DNA of 36,757 nt from Oleisolibacter albus (GCF_003336875.1 NZ_QGNJ01000023.1:1-36757), one strand, 5' to 3'. Positions 18,214 through 26,415 are shown, numbered from the stretch's first letter. The notes: generated by a model not told the origin, from the letters alone. Made by a program: numbers and translations.

Positions 18214-19431
18214 ATGCTGACCCAGGCCATGATTCTCTGTGGGGGCCTTGGCTCCCGCCTCGGCTCGCTGACGGCGAAAACCCCGAAGCCGCTGCTCCCG
18301 GTGGCCGGTGCGCCCTTCCTGGACGTTCTGCTGCTGGAACTTGCACGCCACGGCTTCCGCGACATCATCTTTCTGGCCGCGTTCGAGGCACAGCAGATTG
18401 AGGCCTATATCGAGGACCACCCGATCGCCCGTCAGTTCGGGCTGTCCTTGTCACTGGTGGTCGAGCCGGAACGGGCGGGGACCGGTGGGGCCATTCATAA
18501 CGCCCGCGACCGGATCACCGGTGATTTCCTGTTGATGAACGGGGATTCCTGGTTCGATATCAACCTGCTGGAATTCCTACGCCAAGCGGCGAATCATCCG
18601 GCCGCACCCGCCGTCCTGGCGCTGCGGCATGTTGCCGATGCCTCGCGCTCAGGTGTCGTCACCCTGGATGGCGACCGGATCAGCGAATTCCTGGAACGTC
18701 CGCCGGGTCCCGGCCCCGGTCTGGTGAATGCTGGTATCTATGTGATCCGGCCGGCTCTGCTCAATCGGCTGCAGCCGGTCTGCTCCTTCGAGCGCGACAT
18801 CCTGCCGACACTGGCGGCGGAAGCCAGCTTGGCGGGATTCCGCCACGAAGGCTACTTCATCGACATCGGCATTCCCACCGACTATGAACGGGCCCAGACG
18901 GAGATTCCGCAGCGTCTGCGGCGCCCCGCCGTTTTCCTTGATCGTGACGGGGTGATCAATCACGATGATGGCTATGTCGGCAACTGGGACCGGTTCCGTT
19001 GGATCGAGGGGGCTCCCCAGGCCATCGCCGCTCTGAACGATGCGGGCTTTTCCGTTTTTGTCGTCACCAACCAGGCTGGAGTCGCGCGCGGCTACTACGA
19101 CGAGTCCGCCGTTGGCACGCTGCACGCCAGGATAAACCAGGAACTGCGGAATTTCGGTGCCCATATCGATGATTTCCGCTATTGCCCACACCATCCTGAC
19201 GGCGATCTGCCCGGCTATCGCCAAACCTGTTCCTGGCGCAAGCCAGAGCCGGGTATGTTGCAGGATCTGATGGCGCATTGGAGCGTCGATGCTGCCCGCA
19301 GTTGCATGATCGGCGACAAGGATCTGGATGTCGAAGCGGCCCGGCGGGCCGGAATTCCCGGTCATTTGTTCACAGGCGGAAATTTGCGGCAGTTCATTTC
19401 CACCCTGGGCCTGATTCCGGCGGCGACCTGA
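18214..19431 (+). CDS. Fused sugar-1-phosphate nucleotidyltransferase / D,D-heptose-bisphosphate phosphatase
   Basis: A protein of 405 residues with two domains. Residues 1-232 are a nucleotidyltransferase: CGGLGSRLGSLTAKTPKPLL holds the NTP-binding loop and Lys, and MNGDSWFD has the metal Asp. This resembles HddC, which makes GDP- or ADP-activated heptose. Residues 238-395 are an HAD-IIIA phosphatase like GmhB: FLDRDGVIN (Asp243 nucleophile, Asp245), VTNQAGVARG (Thr285), RKPEPGM (Lys343) and MIGDKDLD. The zinc loop has Cys324, His326 and Cys339, but the usual fourth ligand (Cys109 in E. coli GmhB) is Trp341. The fusion joins two steps of the NDP-heptose pathway in one polypeptide; the isomerase and kinase are not here. 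The gene is convergent with the lipoprotein gene, 3 nt away. Confidence 0.88.
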   Translation: MLTQAMILCGGLGSRLGSLTAKTPKPLLPVAGAPFLDVLLLELARHGFRDIIFLAAFEAQQIEAYIEDHPIARQFGLSLSLVVEPERAGTGGAIHNARDRITGDFLLMNGDSWFDINLLEFLRQAANHPAAPAVLALRHVADASRSGVVTLDGDRISEFLERPPGPGPGLVNAGIYVIRPALLNRLQPVCSFERDILPTLAAEASLAGFRHEGYFIDIGIPTDYERAQTEIPQRLRRPAVFLDRDGVINHDDGYVGNWDRFRWIEGAPQAIAALNDAGFSVFVVTNQAGVARGYYDESAVGTLHARINQELRNFGAHIDDFRYCPHHPDGDLPGYRQTCSWRKPEPGMLQDLMAHWSVDAARSCMIGDKDLDVEAARRAGIPGHLFTGGNLRQFISTLGLIPAAT

Positions 19432-19434
19432 TAT

Positions 19435-19983
19435 TTAAGGCATATTCACGTCCGTCTGCTCTTGCCTTGCCGGGGTCCATTGCCTCTCCGGACTAAGGGA
19501 CCGCTGTCCATCCGAAGACCGCCGGATCTGTGCGATGGCAGAGTCGTGGCCAATGCCGTCCTGGCGCAGCACGATATAGGCCTGCAGCACAGCACCGAAG
19601 GACACGTCGTGCCCCGTGCGCTGGCCTGAGTCGAGCATGAGGTCCGCCAGGATGCTCTCGGGGCAGCGCATCTCCCCCCGCTGTGCAAGGAAGTCCTCCA
19701 CCTGGGCCAGCCTGTTCGCGATCATCCGCCGGGATTCCCGGTAGACCCGCGTTGCCGCATCCAGCCTCTCCGCCAGCAGGGCCTCGCGCCCATCTCCAGC
19801 GCAGGGGCGCCGGTCCGCCAGCCAGCGGGCCGGGGATTGCGGATCGTCCGGTGCCAGCCAGGATGGGAGCGTCTGCTGCTGCGTGGCGGACGGGCCGGCC
19901 GGCGCCGGCGCCGGTGGATCGTCACAGGACAGCAAGACCAGGACGGCAGCGGCGAGGCAAAACCGCGAGCGGCGGCCGGCCAC
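19435..19983 (-). CDS. Small putative lipoprotein of unknown function
   Basis: A protein of 182 residues that I do not recognise. Residues 1-20 form a lipoprotein signal (basic MAGRRSR, hydrophobic LAAAVLVLL, then LLSC as a good lipobox, Cys20), so the mature protein is probably lipid-anchored. The rest is helical and charged, with a Pro-rich linker after the lipid Cys and two further Cys residues (CAG near 62 and RCPES near 107) that could form a disulfide. It starts at a GTG one base after the stop of the response regulator, which implies coupled expression. It may be an accessory of the two-component system or of the methanol-oxidation machinery; that is inference from position only. Confidence 0.65.
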   Translation of the reverse strand: MAGRRSRFCLAAAVLVLLSCDDPPAPAPAGPSATQQQTLPSWLAPDDPQSPARWLADRRPCAGDGREALLAERLDAATRVYRESRRMIANRLAQVEDFLAQRGEMRCPESILADLMLDSGQRTGHDVSFGAVLQAYIVLRQDGIGHDSAIAQIRRSSDGQRSLSPERQWTPARQEQTDVNMP

Positions 19984-19984
19984 G

Positions 19985-20653
19985 CTATGCCCTGCCCGCC
20001 CGCGGGCTGCTGCGAGCCTGGGGCGGAATGGTGAAGCGCTGGACGGCTTTGTAGATGAGGTCCGGCAGCGTCTCGGCCTCCAGCTTCGATTTCAGGATGG
20101 AGCAGATGTTGGCGATGGTCTTGTAGCTGACGCCCAACTCGTCGGCGATGGCGCTGTAGGACCGCCCTTCGGCCAGAAGACCGAGCACATCCGCCTCCCG
20201 ACGGGTCAGATCCCGCAGGTCCGGCCGTTCATGCAGGCGGGAGAGCAGGGCGACCTCCATGGCAAGGTCGGGGCCGATGAAGGGCTGTCCGGCCTTCACC
20301 GTCGTGAAGGCCCGGTCGATCTCGGCGGGTGGCGCGTCCTTGTGGATGTACCCCGTCGCCCCGGCCGCCAGCGCCTTGCGCACGATGACGGGGTCGTCAT
20401 GCATGCTGAAGATCAGGATCGGCGTGTGCTTGTCCACGCTGCGGAAGCGGCGCAGGAAGCCCACGCCGGCCAGCCGGCGCCGTCCGATCGACAGGTCCAG
20501 GACCAGGATGTCGGGGAACGTCCTGCGGTAGATCCGGAACGCCTCCAGCAGGCAGGAGGTGGTGAAGACCTGTCCGACGCCATGGCTTTCCACCAGCCGC
20601 CGGAAGCCCTGGAGCACGATGGGATGGTCATCAATGATCAGAACACCACTCAT
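19985..20653 (-). CDS. NarL/LuxR-family response regulator
   Basis: A protein of 222 residues. The receiver domain (1-118) has the acidic pair Asp8-Asp9, phosphorylatable Asp53 in ILVLDLS, and Lys105 in GYIHKDAPP. The C-terminal LuxR helix-turn-helix (about 148-205) reads LTRREADVLGLLAEGRSYSA then LGVSYKTIANICSILKSKL. AGGGGA lies seven bases before the ATG. It follows its kinase by 39 nt in the same direction and sits at the end of the mxa gene series. By analogy with the MxaY/MxaX kinase-regulator pair of Paracoccus denitrificans, it may activate mxaF transcription. The palindrome at 33327-33344 is a candidate target. The analogy is functional; orthology is not established. Confidence 0.92.
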   Translation of the reverse strand: MSGVLIIDDHPIVLQGFRRLVESHGVGQVFTTSCLLEAFRIYRRTFPDILVLDLSIGRRRLAGVGFLRRFRSVDKHTPILIFSMHDDPVIVRKALAAGATGYIHKDAPPAEIDRAFTTVKAGQPFIGPDLAMEVALLSRLHERPDLRDLTRREADVLGLLAEGRSYSAIADELGVSYKTIANICSILKSKLEAETLPDLIYKAVQRFTIPPQARSSPRAGRA

Positions 20654-20692
20654 GGAACATCCCCTTCGCCGCAGCGCTGTTGACGTGGCTGT

Positions 20693-22171
20693 TCACAACC
20701 CCCGCTGCTCGCTGATCCGGTTGCCATCCACCGGCAGCACAATCTCCGTCATGGTCCGGTCCCCGATCCGTGTCGGCGGTGTCCACTCGCCCCGCAGGGC
20801 ACGCAGACGCTCGGACAGGCCGGACAGGCCATAGCCCGGCTTGACCGGCAGGGCGATTCCGGCCGCACCGTCATCGGTGACACGGGCCCGGACCAGGGTT
20901 TCGCCCCGCCCTCCCCGCTCCTGCGCCAGGATGATGACGATATGCCGGGCCTGCCCATGGCGCAGCGCATTCAGCACACTTTCCTGAACGAAACGGTGGA
21001 CGGTCAGGTCGATCAACGCGCCATAGGGGACCGGCCCCGTCGTCGCCTGCAGTTCGATGCGGGCATCGGGGGTGATGCGCTGCATCGTGGCCACGATGTC
21101 CTCGACCAGTTCGGCCACCGGCACCTCGCCCAGCGACATGGGTTGCAGGGTCGAGATGATCCGGCGCGTCTGTTGCTGAACCGCCTGTGTCATCTCCGCC
21201 AGCGTACCCAGCCCGTCCCGGAGCCCGCCCCGGTCCGGTCCCTTGCCGTCCTGCAGGGAGCGGCTGAGACTTTCGATGACGGTCCGCAGGCCGAACAGAT
21301 GCGGCCCCAACTCGTCATGCAGATCATTGGCGATGCGCCGCCGCTCCGTATCCTGCGTCACCAGCAGCCGGCGGTTGAGATCGCGGTTCTCCGCTTCCTG
21401 GTCGGCCAGCCGCTCGGCCAGTTCATTGAAGCGGTCGGCGATATAGGCCAGTTCGGGCACGGCCAGCCGTCCGATACGGACATCCGGCCGGCCGGTACCG
21501 AGGTGGCGCATCTTCTCCGCCACCATCAGCAGCGGCGAGAAGATGCTGTTCAGCCCGATAACAGCACTGCCGACGACCAGCGCCGACGACAGGGCCAGCA
21601 GCAGAAGGACGAAGCGGACATCCCCCCAGACCTCCAGGATCTCGTCATGGGCATGGCTTTCCAGCACCAGCGTCCAGGAGCGGTCCGGGGGGCGGTCCTG
21701 GACCATGACGGGGAACTCGGCCCGCAGCGTGGGAACATCGATCAGGCTGGCGAACCATAGCGGCACCGCCTCATCGCCGGTGCCGGCCGGAATCAGGGGC
21801 GGCTGCACGGGAACCGTCTCCCCCCCGGGGCCGACGGCATAGATCCGGACATGGCGGGGGGGAACCATATCCGGGGGCAAGGCCGTGGGTGAAAAGGGGA
21901 GCCCTGCGGGCGTGGCCCGGTCCATCTCCCTTTCCCTGGACTGGAGATAGTGACGTGCCAGACCAAAGGATGCGGTCACCTCCCGTTCCACCGCCGTCCG
22001 GGCATTCACCAGCAGACCCACGGCCATCAGGGTCCAGACCAGCAGGCCGAAGCCGCTCAGACACAGGATGACCCGGACGCGGAAGCTCATTCCCAGTCGG
22101 CGGGCCACATGCTCCCGCCGGGACCGCCCCTGCCGCACGGGGCCGGACAGCCAAGACGCGCTGATGGACAT
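20693..22171 (-). CDS. NarX/UhpB-type sensor histidine kinase
   Basis: A membrane kinase of 492 residues. The first span is at about 29-55, a periplasmic sensor segment of about 130 residues follows, and the second span is at about 185-207. A HAMP region to about 257 and a coiled coil lead to the HisKA_3 dimerisation site TERRRIANDLHDELGPHLFG (phosphorylated His285). The ATPase part contains FVQESVLNALRHG (N box) and PGYGLSGLSERLRALRGEW (G box). This is the kinase class that pairs with NarL-type regulators, and such a regulator is the next gene. The start at 22171 is preferred to 22195 or 22090 on the basis of the GGGGGGAA upstream. A periplasmic sensor fits detection of methanol-oxidation status, but the ligand is unknown. 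Confidence 0.92.
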   Translation of the reverse strand: MSISASWLSGPVRQGRSRREHVARRLGMSFRVRVILCLSGFGLLVWTLMAVGLLVNARTAVEREVTASFGLARHYLQSREREMDRATPAGLPFSPTALPPDMVPPRHVRIYAVGPGGETVPVQPPLIPAGTGDEAVPLWFASLIDVPTLRAEFPVMVQDRPPDRSWTLVLESHAHDEILEVWGDVRFVLLLLALSSALVVGSAVIGLNSIFSPLLMVAEKMRHLGTGRPDVRIGRLAVPELAYIADRFNELAERLADQEAENRDLNRRLLVTQDTERRRIANDLHDELGPHLFGLRTVIESLSRSLQDGKGPDRGGLRDGLGTLAEMTQAVQQQTRRIISTLQPMSLGEVPVAELVEDIVATMQRITPDARIELQATTGPVPYGALIDLTVHRFVQESVLNALRHGQARHIVIILAQERGGRGETLVRARVTDDGAAGIALPVKPGYGLSGLSERLRALRGEWTPPTRIGDRTMTEIVLPVDGNRISEQRGL

Positions 22172-22266
22172 GGATGGCGTTCCCCCCACAGGCACCCTTC
22201 CAAGCGAGCCTTTCCAAAGGCGCCATCAGCGTATGGTGATGCGGGGCGAAGACACCAGCAATTGGG

Positions 22267-23244
22267 CTAAGGTAGCATGCCTGCCGGCACCGTGGCGATC
22301 TGCCGGGGACCGGCCGCCATCGGCAGTTCGGTGGTGGCCTCTGTCCGCAGATCGACCAGTGTAACTGTATCGGAGAACCAGTTGGCGACCACCGCCCGGC
22401 CGCCGTCGGGCTGGACCACGACCCCCTCGGGATAGCGGCCAACCCTGACGCTCCCCACCACCGCTCCCAAGTTTCCATCAACCCGGACCAGGCGGCCGCG
22501 CTCCTGGTCGGTGACCAGAACCTCGCCGGTTCCCGGCACCACCGCAACCCCGTAGGGCATGCCGCCAACGGGAATGCGGGCCGCCTCCAGCCCGGCGGCG
22601 AGATCCACCACCGACAGATCGCCGCTGCGGATATTGGCCACGAACAGTCGGGTTCCATCGGCGGACAGGGCGGCGGCGAACGGAGCCTGCCCCACGGCAA
22701 TCGTTGCGATGCGGACCGGCGCCGCAAGATCGACAACCGACACGGCATCACTGTCACGGTCGATGCTGTAGGCCCGGCCGCGGGCGGCATCGACCAGAAC
22801 CGCGGACGGCGCCCTGCCAACGGAGATGCGCTGCGGCGGCCGGTCACCTGCCACATCCAGCAGCAGCAGGGCATCGCCGCTCCAGTCGGAGACGAGCAGA
22901 CGCCCATCGGGGACCAGGGCCAGTCCGAAGGGCTGGCCCCCCGTGGCGATCTCCGTCACCACCCGACCGGCGGACAGGTCCACCACGCTGATGCGACCGA
23001 GATCAGGATGTCCGACATAGGCGGTGCCCCCGTCCGCAGTGAGGGCGACACCGGCGGGGGCCGCCGCCAGCGGAATCGTCGCGCACGGGGCCGGACGGTC
23101 CGGCGCCGGAACGGTCAGCCCCAGAACGGTCAGCCGTGCCGCCCCCTGGCTGACCACGGCAAAGGCGGGCGCGCAGCCGGCGGCGGCGGCCCCGGGCAAC
23201 AGCAGGGCGGCCACCAGCAGCAGGACTGGCACAGCGGGCGACAC
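22267..23244 (-). CDS. Periplasmic YVTN-type beta-propeller protein in the mxa operon
   Basis: A protein of 325 residues with an N-terminal signal peptide (hydrophobic VPVLLLVAALLLPGAAAA) and then about six or seven repeats of some 40 residues. These have the pattern I/V-x-V-G-x-x-P-x-x-V/L-A-L-x-x-D-G-x-x-L/A-x-V-x/D, for example TGGQPFGLALVPDGRLLVSD and VGRYPEGVVVQPDGGRAVVA. This is the YVTN/YncE beta-propeller fold, common in the periplasm. GTG at 23244 is the likely start, five bases after the MxaL-MxaD stop; it needs no extension into the preceding gene. It occupies the place of mxaE in the canonical mxa order, but I cannot confirm that it is MxaE. A scaffold or sensor role in the dehydrogenase system is inferred. 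Confidence 0.82.
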   Translation of the reverse strand: MSPAVPVLLLVAALLLPGAAAAGCAPAFAVVSQGAARLTVLGLTVPAPDRPAPCATIPLAAAPAGVALTADGGTAYVGHPDLGRISVVDLSAGRVVTEIATGGQPFGLALVPDGRLLVSDWSGDALLLLDVAGDRPPQRISVGRAPSAVLVDAARGRAYSIDRDSDAVSVVDLAAPVRIATIAVGQAPFAAALSADGTRLFVANIRSGDLSVVDLAAGLEAARIPVGGMPYGVAVVPGTGEVLVTDQERGRLVRVDGNLGAVVGSVRVGRYPEGVVVQPDGGRAVVANWFSDTVTLVDLRTEATTELPMAAGPRQIATVPAGMLP

Positions 23245-23249
23245 CGGCC

Positions 23250-24779
23250 TTATTCCATGGCCTTGGCCAGACCGGCCAGACCGGTCTGGAAGAACCGTGT
23301 CATGGCGGTGACCGCCGCCTCGTCCGACAGCTCGGGCGGCGGTTCGTTGGTGGTGTCTCCCCGATAGAAGCGGCCATCCCAATCGACGCGGCAACCCCGG
23401 CCGTCCTCGGAGCGGGTGACGCCCATGCGGGCCGTATAGAAGCTGACGGGCAGCGCCTTGAGATTCTCCACCGACAGCCGGTAGCTGAGGGACTGGCTGG
23501 TGCCATCGACATCGTCCAGCCGCTCCGTGATCGTCTCGCCATTCTCCAGCGTCAGCTCCCGCGTGCTGCCCGGCGCGCTGGCGCCACTGGCGCGGACGGC
23601 CCGGACGGCGCTGTGCCATTGCCCGATGGCGCCGAAATCCTTGAGCTTCGTCCAGACCAGTTCGCACGGCGCCCGGATATCGACATGCTCCGCCACCTTC
23701 TGCGGTGTGGGGCCATGCGCCGAGGCCGGAAGCGGCGCCAGACCCGACCCGGCCAGCGCGGTGACGAACAGCAGTATTCGGAAGGAGGACACGGGAACAC
23801 CTCTTGCCGTTGGAATTGCAGACTGGAAGACGGACGGCCGCCCACCGCCGGGGGACCGCATACGAAGGTACGAGAGCAGCAGCGCCAGCAGGGCGGCGGC
23901 ACCGGGCAGGGCCGAAAGATCCCGCATGGCCGGCACCGCCAGGGGGCGTGCCTGGGTCCGGATGGCCTGGACCAGGGCATCGGCCGTTTGCAGGCGGGCA
24001 TAACCCAGGCCGAAATGCCGGGCCAGCAGCCGGAGATGCTCCTCCCGCAGCTGTGTCAGATGCTCACTGCCGGCCCCGGCCTCGCCATAGGGGTTGTTGC
24101 GGGGATGCCAGCCGGGGCGGCCGGCGGCATCCGGCGGCGGCGCACCCGTGCGGGACTCGTGGGGCACATCGGTGGCGGCATAGACGCCGATCTCCCGGCC
24201 GCGCTCGTCGTATTTCGGAATCGGCACCGGCGCCGCCCCGCCGACACCGATCAGCAGCCCGGCGCCCGGTCCCGGATGTACCGGCGGTCGCCAGTCCCAG
24301 GGCAGCGGCGGCGCCTCCTGGCCGTCGGTCAGGAAAAGGATGTCGGAGGACTGCGCCGCGGCGAGATCCAGCCCATCCCGTACCCCTTCGGCGATGCGGC
24401 TGTCCCCCTCCCAGGCCATGCGCCAGTCGAGTCCGCGGATCGCATCGGTCAGCGGGGCGAAATTCTCGCAGACCTCGACGGGGGTGAAGAGGGAGACGCT
24501 GCGCCGCTCGGTGAAGATGGCCAACCCCACCCACGACCCGCAGGGCAGCCGGGCGACCACCTCCGGCAGGACCGTGCGCACCCTGTCCAGCCGGCTGACC
24601 GCCGCGTCACCGCTGCGCTGGTCACGAGCATTCATGCTGCCGGTGATGTCCACCACCACGGTCAGGCTGTAGGTGATGCGCTCTCCCGGCAGGCTGGGCC
24701 GCAGCGATGCCAGCAGCGCGGCCAGAAGGCTGGCGGCCAGGAGCAGGGAGCGCAGGGCCGGAAAGCGCCCCCGCCTCAC
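23250..24779 (-). CDS. mxaLD: MxaL (VWA) joined in frame to MxaD (SRPBCC), methanol dehydrogenase maturation
   Basis: One open frame of 509 residues covers two normally separate proteins. Residues 1-329 are MxaL: an N-terminal membrane anchor (SLLLAASLLAALLASL), a von Willebrand A domain with the metal site DITGSMN (Asp44), ILFLTDGQEAPP, and a second span near 290. Residues 330-509 are MxaD: a signal-peptide-like RILLFVTALAGSGLAPL ending PASAHG, then TPQKVAEHVDIRAPCELVWT of the SRPBCC/polyketide-cyclase fold. MxaL is implicated in calcium insertion into methanol dehydrogenase, and MxaD in MxaF-cytochrome cL interaction or maturation. The start is a GTG overlapping the mxaK stop. At the junction a GTG at 23792 has AGAGG seven bases upstream, so MxaD may also be made separately (23250-23792). 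Confidence 0.9.
   Translation of the reverse strand: MRRGRFPALRSLLLAASLLAALLASLRPSLPGERITYSLTVVVDITGSMNARDQRSGDAAVSRLDRVRTVLPEVVARLPCGSWVGLAIFTERRSVSLFTPVEVCENFAPLTDAIRGLDWRMAWEGDSRIAEGVRDGLDLAAAQSSDILFLTDGQEAPPLPWDWRPPVHPGPGAGLLIGVGGAAPVPIPKYDERGREIGVYAATDVPHESRTGAPPPDAAGRPGWHPRNNPYGEAGAGSEHLTQLREEHLRLLARHFGLGYARLQTADALVQAIRTQARPLAVPAMRDLSALPGAAALLALLLSYLRMRSPGGGRPSVFQSAIPTARGVPVSSFRILLFVTALAGSGLAPLPASAHGPTPQKVAEHVDIRAPCELVWTKLKDFGAIGQWHSAVRAVRASGASAPGSTRELTLENGETITERLDDVDGTSQSLSYRLSVENLKALPVSFYTARMGVTRSEDGRGCRVDWDGRFYRGDTTNEPPPELSDEAAVTAMTRFFQTGLAGLAKAME
23798..23804 (-). promoter_or_regulatory. Internal ribosome-binding site for MxaD
   Basis: AGAGGTG on the minus strand lies at ideal spacing before the GTG at 23792, in frame within the joined mxaL-mxaD reading frame. 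The codons after that GTG encode a typical cleavable signal peptide. This supports internal initiation of a stand-alone MxaD of 180 residues. Confidence 0.6.
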
Positions 24780-25357
24780 GGCAGCCCTCTCGGCCGGCCG
24801 GGAAGATCGGTCCAGACGCTCATGGGCTTGGCATCCTCGTCCGGCTCGCCCTGCTGCCGCGGGAAGTCGCGCACCAGCCGCATGGCCAGATCCAGATTGA
24901 ACTTGGCATCATAATCATCCGGCACGACAGCGAGCGCGCGCCGGTAATGGTCCTTGGCAACGCGGATATTGGCCGCGGCATCATCGATCTTCTGCGCCTC
25001 CATGGCGGCGAAAGCCGTGCGCAGCCGTCCGTTGCCCAGATTGTAGAGCAGCATGGCCAGGCGCTGCGGCTGCTGCCGCTGCTGCATCGGCTCGATCAGG
25101 GCTTCCGCCTCTTCCACCCGGCCTCGGTCGAGCAGGAAAGCGGCGCGGGCCAGAAGCAGGTCCGGACGGGCGGACTCCGGCACCGGCCGGTCCTGTCCGG
25201 CGGCCAAGGCCAGCACCTCCGCCCGGGTGCGCCGCCCGTCCCAGGCCTGCCAGCCGAACAGGCCGGCGGCCAAGGCGAAACCGGCAGCCAGCAGCCCCAG
25301 CAGCAGGCTGCCGGGATCGGAGGGACGGAACGGAGCGGGGCGGCGGGCGGGGTTCAT
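24776..25357 (-). CDS. mxaK: MxaK, methanol dehydrogenase assembly protein
   Basis: A protein of 193 residues with one N-terminal membrane span (about 16-38, LLLGLLAAGFALAAGLFGW) and a helical, TPR-like periplasmic part containing ARAAFLLDRGRVEEAEALIE and DDYDAKFNLDLAMRLV. MxaK belongs to the MxaA-C-K-L group, which in Methylobacterium is required for calcium insertion into the dehydrogenase. The ATG at 25357 overlaps the mxaC stop as ATGA, and the gene's own stop overlaps the mxaL GTG, so it is translationally coupled on both sides. Identity rests on the family pattern and on the exact canonical position between mxaC and mxaL. Confidence 0.88.
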   Translation of the reverse strand: MNPARRPAPFRPSDPGSLLLGLLAAGFALAAGLFGWQAWDGRRTRAEVLALAAGQDRPVPESARPDLLLARAAFLLDRGRVEEAEALIEPMQQRQQPQRLAMLLYNLGNGRLRTAFAAMEAQKIDDAAANIRVAKDHYRRALAVVPDDYDAKFNLDLAMRLVRDFPRQQGEPDEDAKPMSVWTDLPGRPRGLP

Positions 25358-26415
25358 CGCCGCTCCCATCGGGACCGGACCAGTGGGAGGCGCCCGGCGC
25401 CGGCCGGAACCAATGTCCGCTCGGCCAGCGCCGCCAGCAGCAGCAGGCCGGTGAAGACGGCCGCCAGCCGATAGAACAGCGGCGCCAGATCCCGTCGCGG
25501 CAGCATCTCGCGATAGGTGATCGGCTTGGCTTCCAGCCGGTCGATCTCGGCGATCGCATCCGCGACCGCCTGCGGGCTTTGTGCCTCCAGGGCGCGATAG
25601 GGCACACCCAGTGTCTGCAGGAACAGGTGCAGGTGGCGCTCCGGTCGGGTCTGCGGCGTATCGGCGGTGCCATCGGCCGGTGCGTCCTGCAGGCCGTTGC
25701 TGCCCCTGGAGCGGATGAACAGCCAGTAGAGATTGACAGGCATGCGGGCGAAGGCGCTGCGCAGCATGGCCTGCACCTCGCGCTCGATGACGCCCGCCCC
25801 GTCGGAGACCAGGATCAGCGCCCGGGATTCACCGGCGGTCCGCTCGTCGAACAGGCCGATGGCCAGGGCAAGCCCGCGGCCCACATCGGTATAGGCGAGG
25901 CCGGGCCTATCCATGGCGGAAATGGCGGCGCGCACGGCGTCGCGGTGGTCGGTCATCGGCAGGATGCGCAAGGGAGCGGTCGAAAACGCCGCCACACCGA
26001 TACGGTCGCGTGGCCGGCGGTTGACGAAGTCGAGAAGCAGCCGCTTGGCGGTGGCGGATTTCGCCTCCTCTCGCCCGTCGGGCTGCTGGTCGGCGAAGCT
26101 GTTGTCCATGCTGGACGACCGGTCCAGCAGCAGGACGATATTGGCCCCGGTGCCCTGGCGCGTCACCGTCTGCCCACCGCCGACCGGCCCGGCCAGCGCC
26201 AGGATGAGGCAGGCTCCGGCGCAGAAACCGGCAGTCCGCAGCCCCAGATCCACCAGGCGGGACAGCCCGTCCGGCGGCACCTGATCGAGGGCCGGATGGT
26301 CGCTGGCCCGGTACGGCCACCGCAGCAGTGGCACGGGCAACAGCACCAGCAGCAACAGGACCCACGGATGATCCAGCGTCAGGGACAGCGGCAGGGCTGG
26401 GTGCAGCGGGATCAT
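25354..26415 (-). CDS. mxaC: MxaC, VWA-domain methanol dehydrogenase assembly protein
   Basis: A protein of 353 residues. Two spans lie in the N-terminal part (about 18-34 and 60-78); a von Willebrand A domain starts at about 92, with an intact metal-ion site LLDRSSSMD (Asp98, Ser100, Ser102) and LILVSDGAGVIE. A final span near the C-terminus is LAAVFTGLLLLAALAE. This layout is that of MxaC, part of the calcium-insertion apparatus. The start at 26415 is chosen because it makes the ATGA overlap with the mxaA stop; open frame upstream merely runs antisense-like through mxaA. It probably works with MxaL and MxaS, the other metal-site proteins of the operon. Confidence 0.92.
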   Translation of the reverse strand: MIPLHPALPLSLTLDHPWVLLLLVLLPVPLLRWPYRASDHPALDQVPPDGLSRLVDLGLRTAGFCAGACLILALAGPVGGGQTVTRQGTGANIVLLLDRSSSMDNSFADQQPDGREEAKSATAKRLLLDFVNRRPRDRIGVAAFSTAPLRILPMTDHRDAVRAAISAMDRPGLAYTDVGRGLALAIGLFDERTAGESRALILVSDGAGVIEREVQAMLRSAFARMPVNLYWLFIRSRGSNGLQDAPADGTADTPQTRPERHLHLFLQTLGVPYRALEAQSPQAVADAIAEIDRLEAKPITYREMLPRRDLAPLFYRLAAVFTGLLLLAALAERTLVPAGAGRLPLVRSRWERR

